Made by a program: the position numbers and the translations under genes. A stretch of 64,000 nt of DNA from Neorhizobium lilium (GTDB lineage: Bacteria > Pseudomonadota > Alphaproteobacteria > Rhizobiales > Rhizobiaceae), in the NCBI RefSeq assembly GCF_004053875.1, contig NZ_SBIP01000003.1, forward strand, positions 248,001-312,000, given 5' to 3'. Numbering within the stretch: position 1 is the first letter of the stretch; the number at the start of each line of letters is the position of its first letter. Shown here piece after piece: positions 10,316 through 18,817 of the stretch. The notes beneath the pieces were generated by a model. That model was given only the letters and a program-made list of their open reading frames with translations, did not search any database and had not been told where the DNA came from.

Positions 10316-11893
10316 TCATTCCCACTCGATCGTGCCGGGTGGTTTGCTCGTCACGTCGTAGACGACACGGTTGATGCCGCGGACCTCGTTGATGATACGG
10401 GTTGCCGTGCGGCCTAGGAAGTTCATGTCGTAAGGGTAGAAGTCCGCCGTCATGCCGTCCACGGAGGTGACGGCGCGCAGTGCGCAAACGAAATCATAGG
10501 TGCGGTAGTCGCCCATGACGCCGACGGTCTGCACCGGCAGCAGCACGGCGAAAGCCTGCCAGATCGTGTCGTAGAGGCCGGCCTTGCGGATCTCCTCCAG
10601 GTAAATCGTATCCGCCTTGCGCAGGATGTCGAGCTTCTCGCGCGTCACGGCGCCGGGGCAGCGGATGGCAAGGCCGGGGCCCGGGAAGGGGTGGCGGCCG
10701 ATGAAGCTTTCCGGCAGGCCGAGTTCACGGCCGAGTGCCCGTACCTCGTCCTTGAAGAGTTCGCGCAGCGGCTCGACGAGCTTCATGTTCATGCGCTCGG
10801 GCAGCCCGCCGACATTGTGGTGGCTCTTGATGGTAACCGAGGGGCCGCCAGAGAAGGAGACGCTTTCGATGACATCAGGGTAAAGCGTGCCTTGCGCCAG
10901 GAATTTCGGCGCTCCCTTGCCGTCCTCGGCGATCCGTGCGGCTTCCGTCTCGAACACCTCGATGAACAGGCGGCCGATCGTCTTGCGCTTGATCTCCGGG
11001 TCGGAAACGCCGGCAAGCTCGGTCAGGAACAGGTCGGAGGCGTCTACATGCACGAGCGGAATGTTGTAGGCGTCACGGAACATGCCGACCACCTGCTCGC
11101 TCTCGCCCTGCCGCATCAGACCATGATCGACATAGATGCAGGTCAGCTGGTCGCCGATGGCTTCGTGGATCAACACGGCCGCAACGGAAGAATCGACACC
11201 GCCGGAAAGCCCGCAGATCACCCGCTCCGAGCCCACCTGTTCCTTGATCTTGCGGATCATCTCGGCGCGATAGGCCTCCATGTTCCAGTCCGACTTCAGG
11301 CCGACGATCTTGTGCACGAAGTTGGAAAGCAGTTTTGCCCCATCGGGGGTATGCACCACTTCCGGGTGGAACATCGTCGTGTAGTAGTGGCGGCTCTCGT
11401 CGGCAGCGATCGCAAACGGCGCGTTTTCCGACGTGGCGATCACTTCGAAGCCTTCGGGCAGTTGCGTCACCCGGTCGCCATGGCTCATCCAGACGGGATA
11501 GCGGCCGCCCACCTCCCAGAAGCCATCGAACAGCGGGCTTGCCTTCTTCACTTCGAGATCGGCGCGTCCGAATTCCGCCGCATGCCCGCCTTCCACCACG
11601 CCGCCGAGCTGCGTGCAGAGCGTCTGCTGGCCATAGCAGATGCCAAGGATCGGAACGCCCGATTCCATCACGGCCTGGGGCGCGCGGGGACTGCCGTCGG
11701 CTGTTACCGAAGCGGGGCCGCCGGAAAAGATCACGCCCTTGGGCTGCAGCTTCGTAAAGGCCGCCGCAGCATTCTGGAAGGGATGGATTTCGCAGTAGAC
11801 GCCGGCTTCGCGAATGCGGCGCGCAATCAGCTGCGTCACCTGGCTGCCGAAATCGATGATGAGAATGCTGTCGGGATGAGCTATCTGGGTCAT
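10316..11893 (-). CDS. guaA: GMP synthase (glutamine-hydrolysing)
   Basis: The 525-residue enzyme converts XMP, ATP and glutamine to GMP in the last step of guanine nucleotide synthesis. Residues 1-205 form a class I glutamine amidotransferase with nucleophile Cys in GICYGQQTL and the His-Glu pair in MFHPEVVHT. The ATP pyrophosphatase domain follows with the P-loop [12 protein letters not shown] near residue 230. The C-terminal dimerisation domain ends KPPGTIEWE, the family's conserved tail. The gene is the last of a minus-strand array that starts with imelysin genes, and a terminator follows at 10111-10155. Confidence 0.97.
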   Translation of the reverse strand: MTQIAHPDSILIIDFGSQVTQLIARRIREAGVYCEIHPFQNAAAAFTKLQPKGVIFSGGPASVTADGSPRAPQAVMESGVPILGICYGQQTLCTQLGGVVEGGHAAEFGRADLEVKKASPLFDGFWEVGGRYPVWMSHGDRVTQLPEGFEVIATSENAPFAIAADESRHYYTTMFHPEVVHTPDGAKLLSNFVHKIVGLKSDWNMEAYRAEMIRKIKEQVGSERVICGLSGGVDSSVAAVLIHEAIGDQLTCIYVDHGLMRQGESEQVVGMFRDAYNIPLVHVDASDLFLTELAGVSDPEIKRKTIGRLFIEVFETEAARIAEDGKGAPKFLAQGTLYPDVIESVSFSGGPSVTIKSHHNVGGLPERMNMKLVEPLRELFKDEVRALGRELGLPESFIGRHPFPGPGLAIRCPGAVTREKLDILRKADTIYLEEIRKAGLYDTIWQAFAVLLPVQTVGVMGDYRTYDFVCALRAVTSVDGMTADFYPYDMNFLGRTATRIINEVRGINRVVYDVTSKPPGTIEWE

Positions 11894-11933
11894 GACGAGC
11901 CTTTAAAGAAAGCCGGCCTTTTGTGCAACTGCG

Positions 11934-12572
11934 TCAGAAGGCGATTTCACCGGATTCCAGCGCCCCGGCCAGCGTCTCGATCGCCTGCGCCAGCTTCACG
12001 TCGATGACATGCAGATATTCCGTCCAGTCGCCCACATGCTGGAGCTCTTGCCCGCCATCGGAAATGCCGCGCAGCCCGATCAGCGGCAGGCCGAAAAGCT
12101 GGCAGCAGCGCAGCACCGCGAAGGTTTCCATGTCCACCATATCGGCCGCGACGAATTCGTAGGCGGAGCCGGAGACGATATTGCCGCCGGTGGAAAGCGA
12201 GGCTTCCGGAAGGCCGGGGATGCGGTGCGGCAGCTCGATAATGGCGGGATGGTCGAGAAAGGGCGTGCGGCCCTTCTCGAAGCCGAGCGGCGAGGCGTCC
12301 ATATCGCGATAGGCGACGGAGGAAACCTGATAAACGGCAGCCTGTTCCAGAACGCGGGAGCCGGCCGAGCCGAGCGAGACGACGAGATCCGGCCGCGCTC
12401 CCTCCATCTGCAGCTTGGTCAGCGTATGGCTCAGCACCACCGCGGCCTCCACGGGGCCGACGCCGGTCATCAGCGGCACGATGCTGGCGCGCAGCGCCGA
12501 GCCGTATTCCGCATCCACGGCCATCACGAACAGAACGGCCTTGCCGCCAAGACGCTTGAGTTCGAAATTCAT
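11934..12572 (-). CDS. 5'-methylthioadenosine/S-adenosylhomocysteine nucleosidase-like phosphorylase-family protein
   Basis: The start is taken at ATG 12572-12570, which overlaps the stop of the upstream thioesterase gene (ATGA), giving 212 residues. The frame stays open upstream but that part shadows the thioesterase. The fold is purine-nucleosidase-like, with VSLGSAGS near 66-72, the substrate-binding VDMETFAV near 146-153 and the catalytic Asp in LRGISDGGQ near 171. The characterised family cleaves adenine from methylthioadenosine and S-adenosylhomocysteine. The precise substrate here is inferred. Confidence 0.8.
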   Translation of the reverse strand: MNFELKRLGGKAVLFVMAVDAEYGSALRASIVPLMTGVGPVEAAVVLSHTLTKLQMEGARPDLVVSLGSAGSRVLEQAAVYQVSSVAYRDMDASPLGFEKGRTPFLDHPAIIELPHRIPGLPEASLSTGGNIVSGSAYEFVAADMVDMETFAVLRCCQLFGLPLIGLRGISDGGQELQHVGDWTEYLHVIDVKLAQAIETLAGALESGEIAF

Positions 12573-13018
12573 CCGACCACGTCCTGCCGTCCGCGAATGA
12601 TCATCATCGTGCTCGTCATCGAGGCGATCAGCTTGGCCGGTCCGTCGCCGATCGCGTAGCCGCGGCCGTCCGCCACGATGATGGTGGAGCCGGGCTTGGT
12701 GATCTCGCCGCGAAACAGAAAGCGTTCCCCGCGGCCGGGCGACATCAGGTTCACCTTGAACTCGATGGTCAGCACCGATTCCTCCGGTGCGATCGTCGTA
12801 TAGGCGGCGTAGGTGCAGGTGGTTTCCAGCGCAGCGGAGATGACGCCGGCATGCAGGAAGCCATGCTGCTGGGTGAGCTTGGGGTCGAAGGGCATCTCGA
12901 TCTCGACCATGGCCTGCTCGACCTGCGCGAGTTCCGCCCCCAGCATCTCCATGGCGCCCTGGCGCGTGAAGCTCTGGCGGATTCGCCCGCGAAAATCCCC
13001 TGTATCTGTCATGTCCAT
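12569..13018 (-). CDS. PaaI-family thioesterase (hotdog fold)
   Basis: The 149-residue product starts at ATG 13018-13016 behind AAGGAAA. The hotdog signature QQHGFLHAGVISAALET is near residues 50-66, where the catalytic helix follows the HGG-type loop (here HGFLHAG). The later strands are EFKVNLMSPGRGERFLFRGE. Family members hydrolyse acyl-CoA thioesters in the cytoplasm. It overlaps the nucleosidase gene by 4 bp, so the two are translated together, although no pathway link is obvious. Confidence 0.85.
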   Translation of the reverse strand: MDMTDTGDFRGRIRQSFTRQGAMEMLGAELAQVEQAMVEIEMPFDPKLTQQHGFLHAGVISAALETTCTYAAYTTIAPEESVLTIEFKVNLMSPGRGERFLFRGEITKPGSTIIVADGRGYAIGDGPAKLIASMTSTMMIIRGRQDVVG

Positions 13019-13084
13019 GCCGTTTCCTTTCGCCGCTCCGAAACTGGCATGCCGAGGGCAATGCCGCAAGCGCCGGAGCCGTCC

Positions 13085-13540
13085 CTAGTTCAGGACGACG
13101 ATGGAGGTGTTGAGTAGCGTGGCGAAGGCGACCCACAATGCGTAGGGCACGAATAGCCAGGCGGCAATGCGGTCGAAGGGCCAGCTTGCACGGATGAAGG
13201 CGAGGATGGCGATCAGCAGAGGCACGATGACGACAAGGCCGAGCGCCGGCTTTTCGAAACCGAAGAAAGCCGGCGACCAGAGGAAGTTCAGCACCATCTG
13301 CACGAACCAGATCGTCATCCGCGCAGAGGTCCGGGCGGTGATCCAGGTGCGGGCGCCGGCCATGCCGATCAGCACATAGAGCGCCGTCCAGACCGGGCCG
13401 AAGATCCAGTTCGGCGGGTTGAAGGGCGGCTTCTGTAGCGACTGATACCACTCGCCGGGGATGTTGAAGATGCCGATCAGCGAGCCGAGGGCGACGACGC
13501 CGACGATGAAGACCAGATGAGTGAGGATACGACGGTTCAT
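13085..13540 (-). CDS. tspO: TspO/MBR family tryptophan-rich sensory protein
   Basis: The 151-residue protein has five predicted membrane helices and the family landmarks IPGEWYQSLQKPPFNPPNW near residues 27-45, FGPVWTALY and QMVLNFLWSPAFFG. TspO proteins bind porphyrins and related ligands in the membrane. In Sinorhizobium meliloti TspO takes part in nutrient-deprivation control. The gene lies 39 bp after the DUF1513 gene and may share its transcript. A tetrapyrrole-binding protein beside an iron/heme-linked cluster is suggestive. No strong ribosome site precedes the ATG. Confidence 0.93.
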   Translation of the reverse strand: MNRRILTHLVFIVGVVALGSLIGIFNIPGEWYQSLQKPPFNPPNWIFGPVWTALYVLIGMAGARTWITARTSARMTIWFVQMVLNFLWSPAFFGFEKPALGLVVIVPLLIAILAFIRASWPFDRIAAWLFVPYALWVAFATLLNTSIVVLN

Positions 13541-13579
13541 GGCGAAACCAGATAGGGCAGGGGTGGAGGATTGCCCAGA

Positions 13580-14662
13580 TCAGCCGATACGGACGATGTG
13601 CTGATCCCAGGCAACAGGGCTGCGGGTTTGGTTGAAGCGTCCGTCATAGGAGGAAACGGCGATGCCATGGGCGGCCGGAGCGACGCCCGCCGCCTCGTGC
13701 ACCGTGTCCTCCTTGAGCATCTGCCCGGTCCTGGCATCGAGCGTCACGGCGGCGCCTGTGACGGGGGAGGTGAGGCCGACAATGCCTTCGCGGCGGTTGA
13801 CGGCAATTGCACCCACATAATTGCCGAGCCGGACGGTCGTTTCCTCTGGCAGGGAAGCAAATGCAATATCCTCACCCTTGGAAAGCCATCCGGCAAGCGG
13901 CGGCAGCACATTGCGGGCGCCTTCCCACTGGCAGGCGAACCAGATGCGCCCACCATCGGCAATGTCGAGATGGCGGGTGGAAAGCGGGCTGAGTGAGGGA
14001 GGCAGGCTGTGCCTCTGGACGAGCGCGCCGGTTCTGGCGTCGAGCAGCACCAGCGACGGCTCCATGCGGTCGAGGTTGAGCTTGGTGCGGCCGAAGTCCG
14101 GATGGGTCTCGATTCCGCCATTGGCGATCACCAGCAGGCTGCCGTCTTCGGACACGGTCATGTCATGGGTGCCGATGCCGTGGGCGTCGAACTCTCCGAT
14201 GCGGCGGAACCGGTCGCGGGCGTCGTAGATGCCGATCATGCCGCGATTGCCGTCGAAATCATTCTCGCTGGCATAAAGCAGCCCGCCATCCGGCGAAAAA
14301 TGCCCGTGGCCGTAGAAGTGCCGGCCTTCCGGCGAGGTGATGACGACAGGTTCTGCCTGCCGCGACGGATCGAAGATCATGGCGAACGTGCCGGGCCGGC
14401 GGGCAAAGGCGACGGCACGGCCCGTTGCCGGGCTCCAGGCCATGCCATGGGCGCGGGCGGGAAGGGATATGCGATCGACGATCTCGCCGCGCTCCGTCAC
14501 GGTCGCAATGCCAAAGGAACCGTCAGGCGCGCGAAAGCCGGAGGCATAGACCGCGTCGGCCCGCTCCAGCGCCATCAAGGCGCCGGGAGAGAGCGCGGCT
14601 GCAAAGCCGATGCCCGCCGCCTTCAGGAAGCCGCGTCGGTCGATCGTGTCTCCGCGCCACAT
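13580..14662 (-). CDS. DUF1513 Tat-exported beta-propeller-like protein
   Basis: The start is placed at ATG 14662-14660 (360 residues) behind GAGG, 10 bp after the imelysin stop. Longer starts would run into that gene. A twin-arginine signal DRRGFLKAAGIGFAAALS is at residues 8-25, so the folded protein goes to the periplasm. The body has repeated sheet-like blocks (YASGFRAPDGSFGIATV, FYGHGHFSPDGGLLYASEN, HGIGTHDMTVSEDGSLLVIA) fitting a beta-propeller. The family accompanies imelysin and di-heme oxidoreductase genes in many proteobacteria. Its activity is not known. Confidence 0.85.
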   Translation of the reverse strand: MWRGDTIDRRGFLKAAGIGFAAALSPGALMALERADAVYASGFRAPDGSFGIATVTERGEIVDRISLPARAHGMAWSPATGRAVAFARRPGTFAMIFDPSRQAEPVVITSPEGRHFYGHGHFSPDGGLLYASENDFDGNRGMIGIYDARDRFRRIGEFDAHGIGTHDMTVSEDGSLLVIANGGIETHPDFGRTKLNLDRMEPSLVLLDARTGALVQRHSLPPSLSPLSTRHLDIADGGRIWFACQWEGARNVLPPLAGWLSKGEDIAFASLPEETTVRLGNYVGAIAVNRREGIVGLTSPVTGAAVTLDARTGQMLKEDTVHEAAGVAPAAHGIAVSSYDGRFNQTRSPVAWDQHIVRIG

Positions 14663-14672
14663 GGCCGCTGCC

Positions 14673-15812
14673 TCAGTCGCCGTCCGCGAAGGAGAAGCCG
14701 GAGCTGAGCCCGATCGCGCCGCCATAGCCGTCGTTCAGCTTGCCGATCACGTCCTTCGTGCCTGCAAGCATGGTATCGAGCTTCTTCTGTTCCGCCTTGT
14801 CCGCCACGGCCTTCTCCAGATCCGGAGTGATGGTGCCGGTCAGCGCGATCAGGGACTGAAGCTGTTTCTGCGTCTGGACGACGACCGGGCGATCCTTGTC
14901 CGCAAGCAGTTCCGCCATGTTCGAGGTCTCCAGCAGCGCTGACAGGCCCTCGAGATTGCCCTTGATGCTGGCCCAGGTGTTTTCGGAACGCCAGAACAGC
15001 GCCTGCTTGGGGAATTTCACCTTGTCGGAGCCCTTGTAGAAGGTCTCGATCCTCTGATCTCGGACCGCCTCGGTGCCATGCACGAGAATGCCGAGCAGCG
15101 CCGTGATCGCTTCGCCGCCAGTCCGGAAAGCCGGATTGTCCGGTCCCGGCTGCTCCCATGTCTTGGCGATGCCGTCCGGCGCATCCCAGATCTCCGAGAC
15201 CTGCCTGGCCACATTGCCGATATTGCCGGCAATCGCCGCGCCATAGCGGCAGCGGAAGCTCTGGGGCGTCTTCAGGAGCTCTTCTGCGCCGTTTCCGGCA
15301 AGCACGTATTCGAGCGCGCCGAGCCCCTGCATGGCAACGCTCTTGGTGCCGAGCGCCACCGGGTCGGTGACGCTTTCGTCTCCTTTGGTCAGAGCCGCCT
15401 GGACCTGTTTCAAGCCTGTGCTCTTGCGGTCCGGGTAAAAAAGGATGCGCTCGAAGCGGTTCTGCTCGATGACGGGACCGACCCGCACGATCTCGATCCG
15501 CGCCCAGCTCACTCCTACGTCGCGGAACGCGGATCTGGCCGCCTCGTAGCTTGTCTTGGAGGGCGCTTCGCAGAGGGTCTTCATGGCGCCCGTCATGGTT
15601 TCGGCGGACTTTTGGAAGGCGTCATAGCCCGGGCGGATGAAGCCGTTGACGGCAGCGGTCATGACCTTCGTCACCTCGGCTTCCGGCAGCTTCACGGAAG
15701 GCGCGGCGTCCGCCTCCTGCGCCTGCGCGGACGAGGATGTGACCAAGGAAACGGCCAAGGAAACGGTAAGCGGCAGGACTGCCAGCATGCCGGCTGCGAT
15801 CAGCTTTCGCAT
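14673..15812 (-). CDS. Imelysin family periplasmic protein lacking the motif histidine
   Basis: The 379-residue product has a signal peptide (residues 1-32, ending SSSAQAQ) and an imelysin/IrpA-like helical body. Family members carry GxHxxE as a likely metal-binding motif. The equivalent here is GLGALEYVLAG near 166-176, so the His is replaced by Gly while Glu remains. It begins one base inside the stop of the di-heme oxidoreductase gene (TGATG) and is the second imelysin in the cluster. A role in periplasmic iron handling is inferred from the family and from the ICE-like box upstream. Confidence 0.88.
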   Translation of the reverse strand: MRKLIAAGMLAVLPLTVSLAVSLVTSSSAQAQEADAAPSVKLPEAEVTKVMTAAVNGFIRPGYDAFQKSAETMTGAMKTLCEAPSKTSYEAARSAFRDVGVSWARIEIVRVGPVIEQNRFERILFYPDRKSTGLKQVQAALTKGDESVTDPVALGTKSVAMQGLGALEYVLAGNGAEELLKTPQSFRCRYGAAIAGNIGNVARQVSEIWDAPDGIAKTWEQPGPDNPAFRTGGEAITALLGILVHGTEAVRDQRIETFYKGSDKVKFPKQALFWRSENTWASIKGNLEGLSALLETSNMAELLADKDRPVVVQTQKQLQSLIALTGTITPDLEKAVADKAEQKKLDTMLAGTKDVIGKLNDGYGGAIGLSSGFSFADGD

Positions 15813-17350
15813 CAGAGTGACTCCAGGAATTTGAGGACGGCGGCCCGATCGTCTTTTGGTAGCGCAGCGAAAGCATCACGTGCCTTTTGTGCCTCTCCAC
15901 CATGCCAGAGGATCGCCTCGGTCAGGTTGCGGGCGCGCCCGTCATGCAGGAAGAAGGTATGCCCGTTGACGGTCTGCGTCAGACCGGCGCCCCACAGCGG
16001 TTGCGTGCGCCATTCGTTGCCGTCGGCCACGCCCACCTGCTGCCCGTCGGCGAGACCATCGCCCATGTCATGCAGCAGGAAATCGGAATAGGGCCAGATC
16101 AGTTGGAAGGCCTGCGCTGGATTGCCGGCGTCGCGGCGGGTTACGAATTTGGGCGTATGACAGGCCGTGCAGCCGGACTGATAGAAGAGTTCCTTGCCCT
16201 TCAGCACGGTCTTGTCGGAAATATTGCGCCGGGCAGGTACGGCCAGGTTTTCTGAATAGAAGGTCACCAGCCCGAGAACCGGATCTGGTGCCTCCACGGG
16301 TCCGAGGCGTGCCTGCACACCGGTCGGCATGGCAAGGCAGTCGGTCTCCGCCTTCGTGCAATCGCCATGGTCGAAAGGGTTGTCCGGCGTGGAAATGCCC
16401 ATGTCGCCTGCAAAGGCCAAGGAGCTTTGGTCGCGGACGCTGGCATTCTGCGCCTTGAAGCCGAAGCGGCCGATTTTCAGCTCGCCGGTCTTGTGGTCGC
16501 GCACCAGCGCCGGCTTGCCGGAAATACCATCGCCATCCTTGTCGTCGGGGTCAGCCTTGGCCAGGATGTCGGAGTCGTGGATGGCCTGAATAAGGCCCAT
16601 GCCGATCATCGGCGGCGATACGCGAGGCGATATCGTCACGTCGCCTTCCAGCGGCCCATAGCCCAGGTCGGAAACGGAATAGCTTGGCTTGCGCAAATGC
16701 ACGACTTCGCCGCCGGCAAGCGTCACCGGGGTCTCCTGATAGGAGATCTGCATGCGCCCCTCGGCCTTCAGGCCAGGGACTGCGAGATCCTGCAACTGCT
16801 CGCCATAGACCGCGTCGGGAAAATTCAGCTTCTCGTAGTCGGCTATCTGCTTGCGTTCGGCTTCGGTGCGTGCCGGGCGGCCCAGCCGCAGGAAGATGGA
16901 GGTTGCGTCCGCCGATCCTTCCGGAGGGTGGCCACGACCGTCTTTCAGGTGACAGCTTTGACAGGCGCGCGCATTGAACAGGGGTCCGAGCCCATCCGAT
17001 GCCTGCGTGGAGGAGGGTGCCGAAACCCAGAGCTTGGTGAAGAGCGCATTGCCGAGCTTGAAGGTTTCTTCCTCGGCAAAGGTGATGTTGGCCGAAAAGT
17101 GGGAGAAGGCGTCGCCGTTGACATCGGCGCGACTGGTCGCAGCGCCGCCGGCCATGGTTTCGAACTGCTCCGCCTTGCCGAAATCCGTCGTCGGCCGGGT
17201 AACCGTCGCCACGCGCTTCTGGTCTTTGGCGTCGAGGTCCGTGCGCATCGTTGGAAACAGGGGATCGCCGCCGCTGGCGATCAGCGGCGCAAGCACCAGC
17301 GCGCCGGACAAGACCGGCAAAAGCATCAGGAAAGAGCGGTGCGTTCTCAT
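15812..17350 (-). CDS. Di-heme oxidoreductase family (DUF1111) periplasmic cytochrome
   Basis: The 512-residue protein has an N-terminal signal (residues 1-26) and two covalent heme c sites: RACQSCHLKDGRG near residue 132 and SGCTACHTPKF near 397. This pattern defines the family once called thiol oxidoreductases, related to MauG/cytochrome c peroxidases. It sits between two imelysin genes on one strand. Association of this family with imelysins is common in proteobacterial iron-responsive clusters and suggests redox work on an iron species or cluster partner. The substrate is unproven. Confidence 0.88.
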   Translation of the reverse strand: MRTHRSFLMLLPVLSGALVLAPLIASGGDPLFPTMRTDLDAKDQKRVATVTRPTTDFGKAEQFETMAGGAATSRADVNGDAFSHFSANITFAEEETFKLGNALFTKLWVSAPSSTQASDGLGPLFNARACQSCHLKDGRGHPPEGSADATSIFLRLGRPARTEAERKQIADYEKLNFPDAVYGEQLQDLAVPGLKAEGRMQISYQETPVTLAGGEVVHLRKPSYSVSDLGYGPLEGDVTISPRVSPPMIGMGLIQAIHDSDILAKADPDDKDGDGISGKPALVRDHKTGELKIGRFGFKAQNASVRDQSSLAFAGDMGISTPDNPFDHGDCTKAETDCLAMPTGVQARLGPVEAPDPVLGLVTFYSENLAVPARRNISDKTVLKGKELFYQSGCTACHTPKFVTRRDAGNPAQAFQLIWPYSDFLLHDMGDGLADGQQVGVADGNEWRTQPLWGAGLTQTVNGHTFFLHDGRARNLTEAILWHGGEAQKARDAFAALPKDDRAAVLKFLESL

Positions 17351-17405
17351 GGGGTCACCGGGCCGCCGGCAATTTCATCCTGCCTGCGGCCCGCCTTCGA
17401 TTTGC

Positions 17406-18686
17406 TTATTTGAAAACGGCGTCAGGGTTGTCGAGGCTGTCGGAGCCTTCGAGCTTGACCGCGCCGAGATCGAGCGAGGTGATGACGCGCTCGATCGTCT
17501 TCGACTGGTCGATCAGCCCGTCGATCGCCTTCTGCACCACGGCATTGCCTTCCGCGTTGCCGTCGCCGATCATCTGGTCATAGGCTTCGACCTTCTGGGC
17601 GCGATCGGCCATGGCGTTCATGGCGAGGAGCGTCGTATCGAGCTTGCCCTTCATCTCCGTGTCGAGTGCCGGATCTTTGGCGACAACCAGTTCGGAAAGC
17701 GAAGGACCGGTCAGCTTCGTGCCATCGACCCGCGTGTACTCGCCCGTATAGGCGGACTTGATGCCGATCGCGTCGTTGAGATGCGAGGCATAGGTATTGT
17801 CGGAGAAGCAATCATGCTCTTCTTCCGGATCGTGCAGCAGCAGGCCGAGCTTCATGCGTTCGCCGGCCAGTTCCCCATAGGAAAGCGAGCCCATGCCGGT
17901 GAGAATGGCGGTCAGGCCCTTCTTGCCATCGGCTTCCACATGCTGAGAGGCCTTGCCGTTCGGCGCCCAGGCCTTGACCATGTCCTTCAGGTCGGAAACC
18001 AGAAGGTCCGTCGCCGTCTTCAGATAGGCGGCGCGGCGGTCGCAATTGCCATGCGTGCAATTGGCCTTGTCATAGTCGGTGTAAGGCCGTTCTCCGGCGC
18101 CCGGTCCGGTGCCATGCAAATCCTGGCCCCAGAGCAGGAATTCGATAGCGTGGTAGCCGGTCGCGACATTCGCCTCGATCTCGCCGGCCTCGTTGAGGCT
18201 GCGCAGCACTTTCGGCGTGATCTTGGTCGTATCGAGCGTCTTGCCGCTGATCTTGATCTTCGGATTGGCAATGACATTGGCCGTGTAAAGCGAGTTCTCG
18301 TCGCTTTCGGTGCCGTAGGAGGCATCGACATAGTCGATCAGGCCTTCGTCGAGCGGCCAGGCGTTCACCTTGCCTTCCCAATCGTCCACGATGGGATTGC
18401 CGAACCGGTAGACTTCCGTCTGCTGGTAGGGAACGCGTGCCGCGATCCAGGCGGCTCGGGCCGCTTTCAGCGTCTCGTCGCTGGGCTTGGCAAGCAAGGC
18501 ATCGATGGCCTTGTCCAGCGCTTGCGCGGTCCTCAGCGCATCTTCATATTTCGCATGGGCCAGTTCCGCGTAATGCTTCAGCACAGCTGCCGATGTGGTG
18601 GCGGCTTGCGCCGGCGTGACCACCAGAACCGCCGAAGCGGCCCAAAGCGCCAGCACGGCGCTCGAAATCGATTTCCCGATCATCAT
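17406..18686 (-). CDS. irpA: Imelysin family protein, IrpA-like
   Basis: Two adjacent ATGs (18686 and 18683) follow AGGAGAGGG and either could start the 426-residue product. A frame extension to 18740 is unlikely because it lacks a ribosome site. Residues 1-28 are a signal peptide (ending TPAQAA). The imelysin motif GxHxxE is intact as GYHAIEFLLWGQD near residues 178-190. It heads a gene array (di-heme oxidoreductase, second imelysin, DUF1513, TspO). An ICE-like iron box lies 81-97 bp upstream. A role in iron uptake is inferred from IrpA and EfeO relatives. Confidence 0.9.
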   Translation of the reverse strand: MMIGKSISSAVLALWAASAVLVVTPAQAATTSAAVLKHYAELAHAKYEDALRTAQALDKAIDALLAKPSDETLKAARAAWIAARVPYQQTEVYRFGNPIVDDWEGKVNAWPLDEGLIDYVDASYGTESDENSLYTANVIANPKIKISGKTLDTTKITPKVLRSLNEAGEIEANVATGYHAIEFLLWGQDLHGTGPGAGERPYTDYDKANCTHGNCDRRAAYLKTATDLLVSDLKDMVKAWAPNGKASQHVEADGKKGLTAILTGMGSLSYGELAGERMKLGLLLHDPEEEHDCFSDNTYASHLNDAIGIKSAYTGEYTRVDGTKLTGPSLSELVVAKDPALDTEMKGKLDTTLLAMNAMADRAQKVEAYDQMIGDGNAEGNAVVQKAIDGLIDQSKTIERVITSLDLGAVKLEGSDSLDNPDAVFK

Positions 18687-18766
18687 CCCTCTCCTATCGC
18701 GACGGCTTGACGCCGATCGTTGGAGACGGTCATTGCGCAAATATAAACTGGTGTCAAATTATCTAG

Positions 18767-18783
18767 TTTAGAATGATTTCAAA
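18767..18783. promoter_or_regulatory. ICE-like (Irr-type) iron-control box
   Basis: TTTAGAA-TGA-TTTCAAA resembles the rhizobial iron control element, a dyad of TTTAGAA and TTCTAAA arms 3 bp apart. The left arm is perfect and the right arm has two transposed positions. It lies 81-97 bp before the imelysin operon start, close to where -35/-10 elements should lie. Irr binds such elements under low iron in rhizobia. Confidence 0.45.
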
Positions 18784-18817
18784 GTGCTGGGACGGTCTTG
18801 GCCTTCGTCAAATGAGT

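Noticed and set aside
10691-12007. 438-codon open frame opposite guaA
   Set aside because: Fully antisense to guaA, with low-complexity content and no family features. A high-GC shadow.
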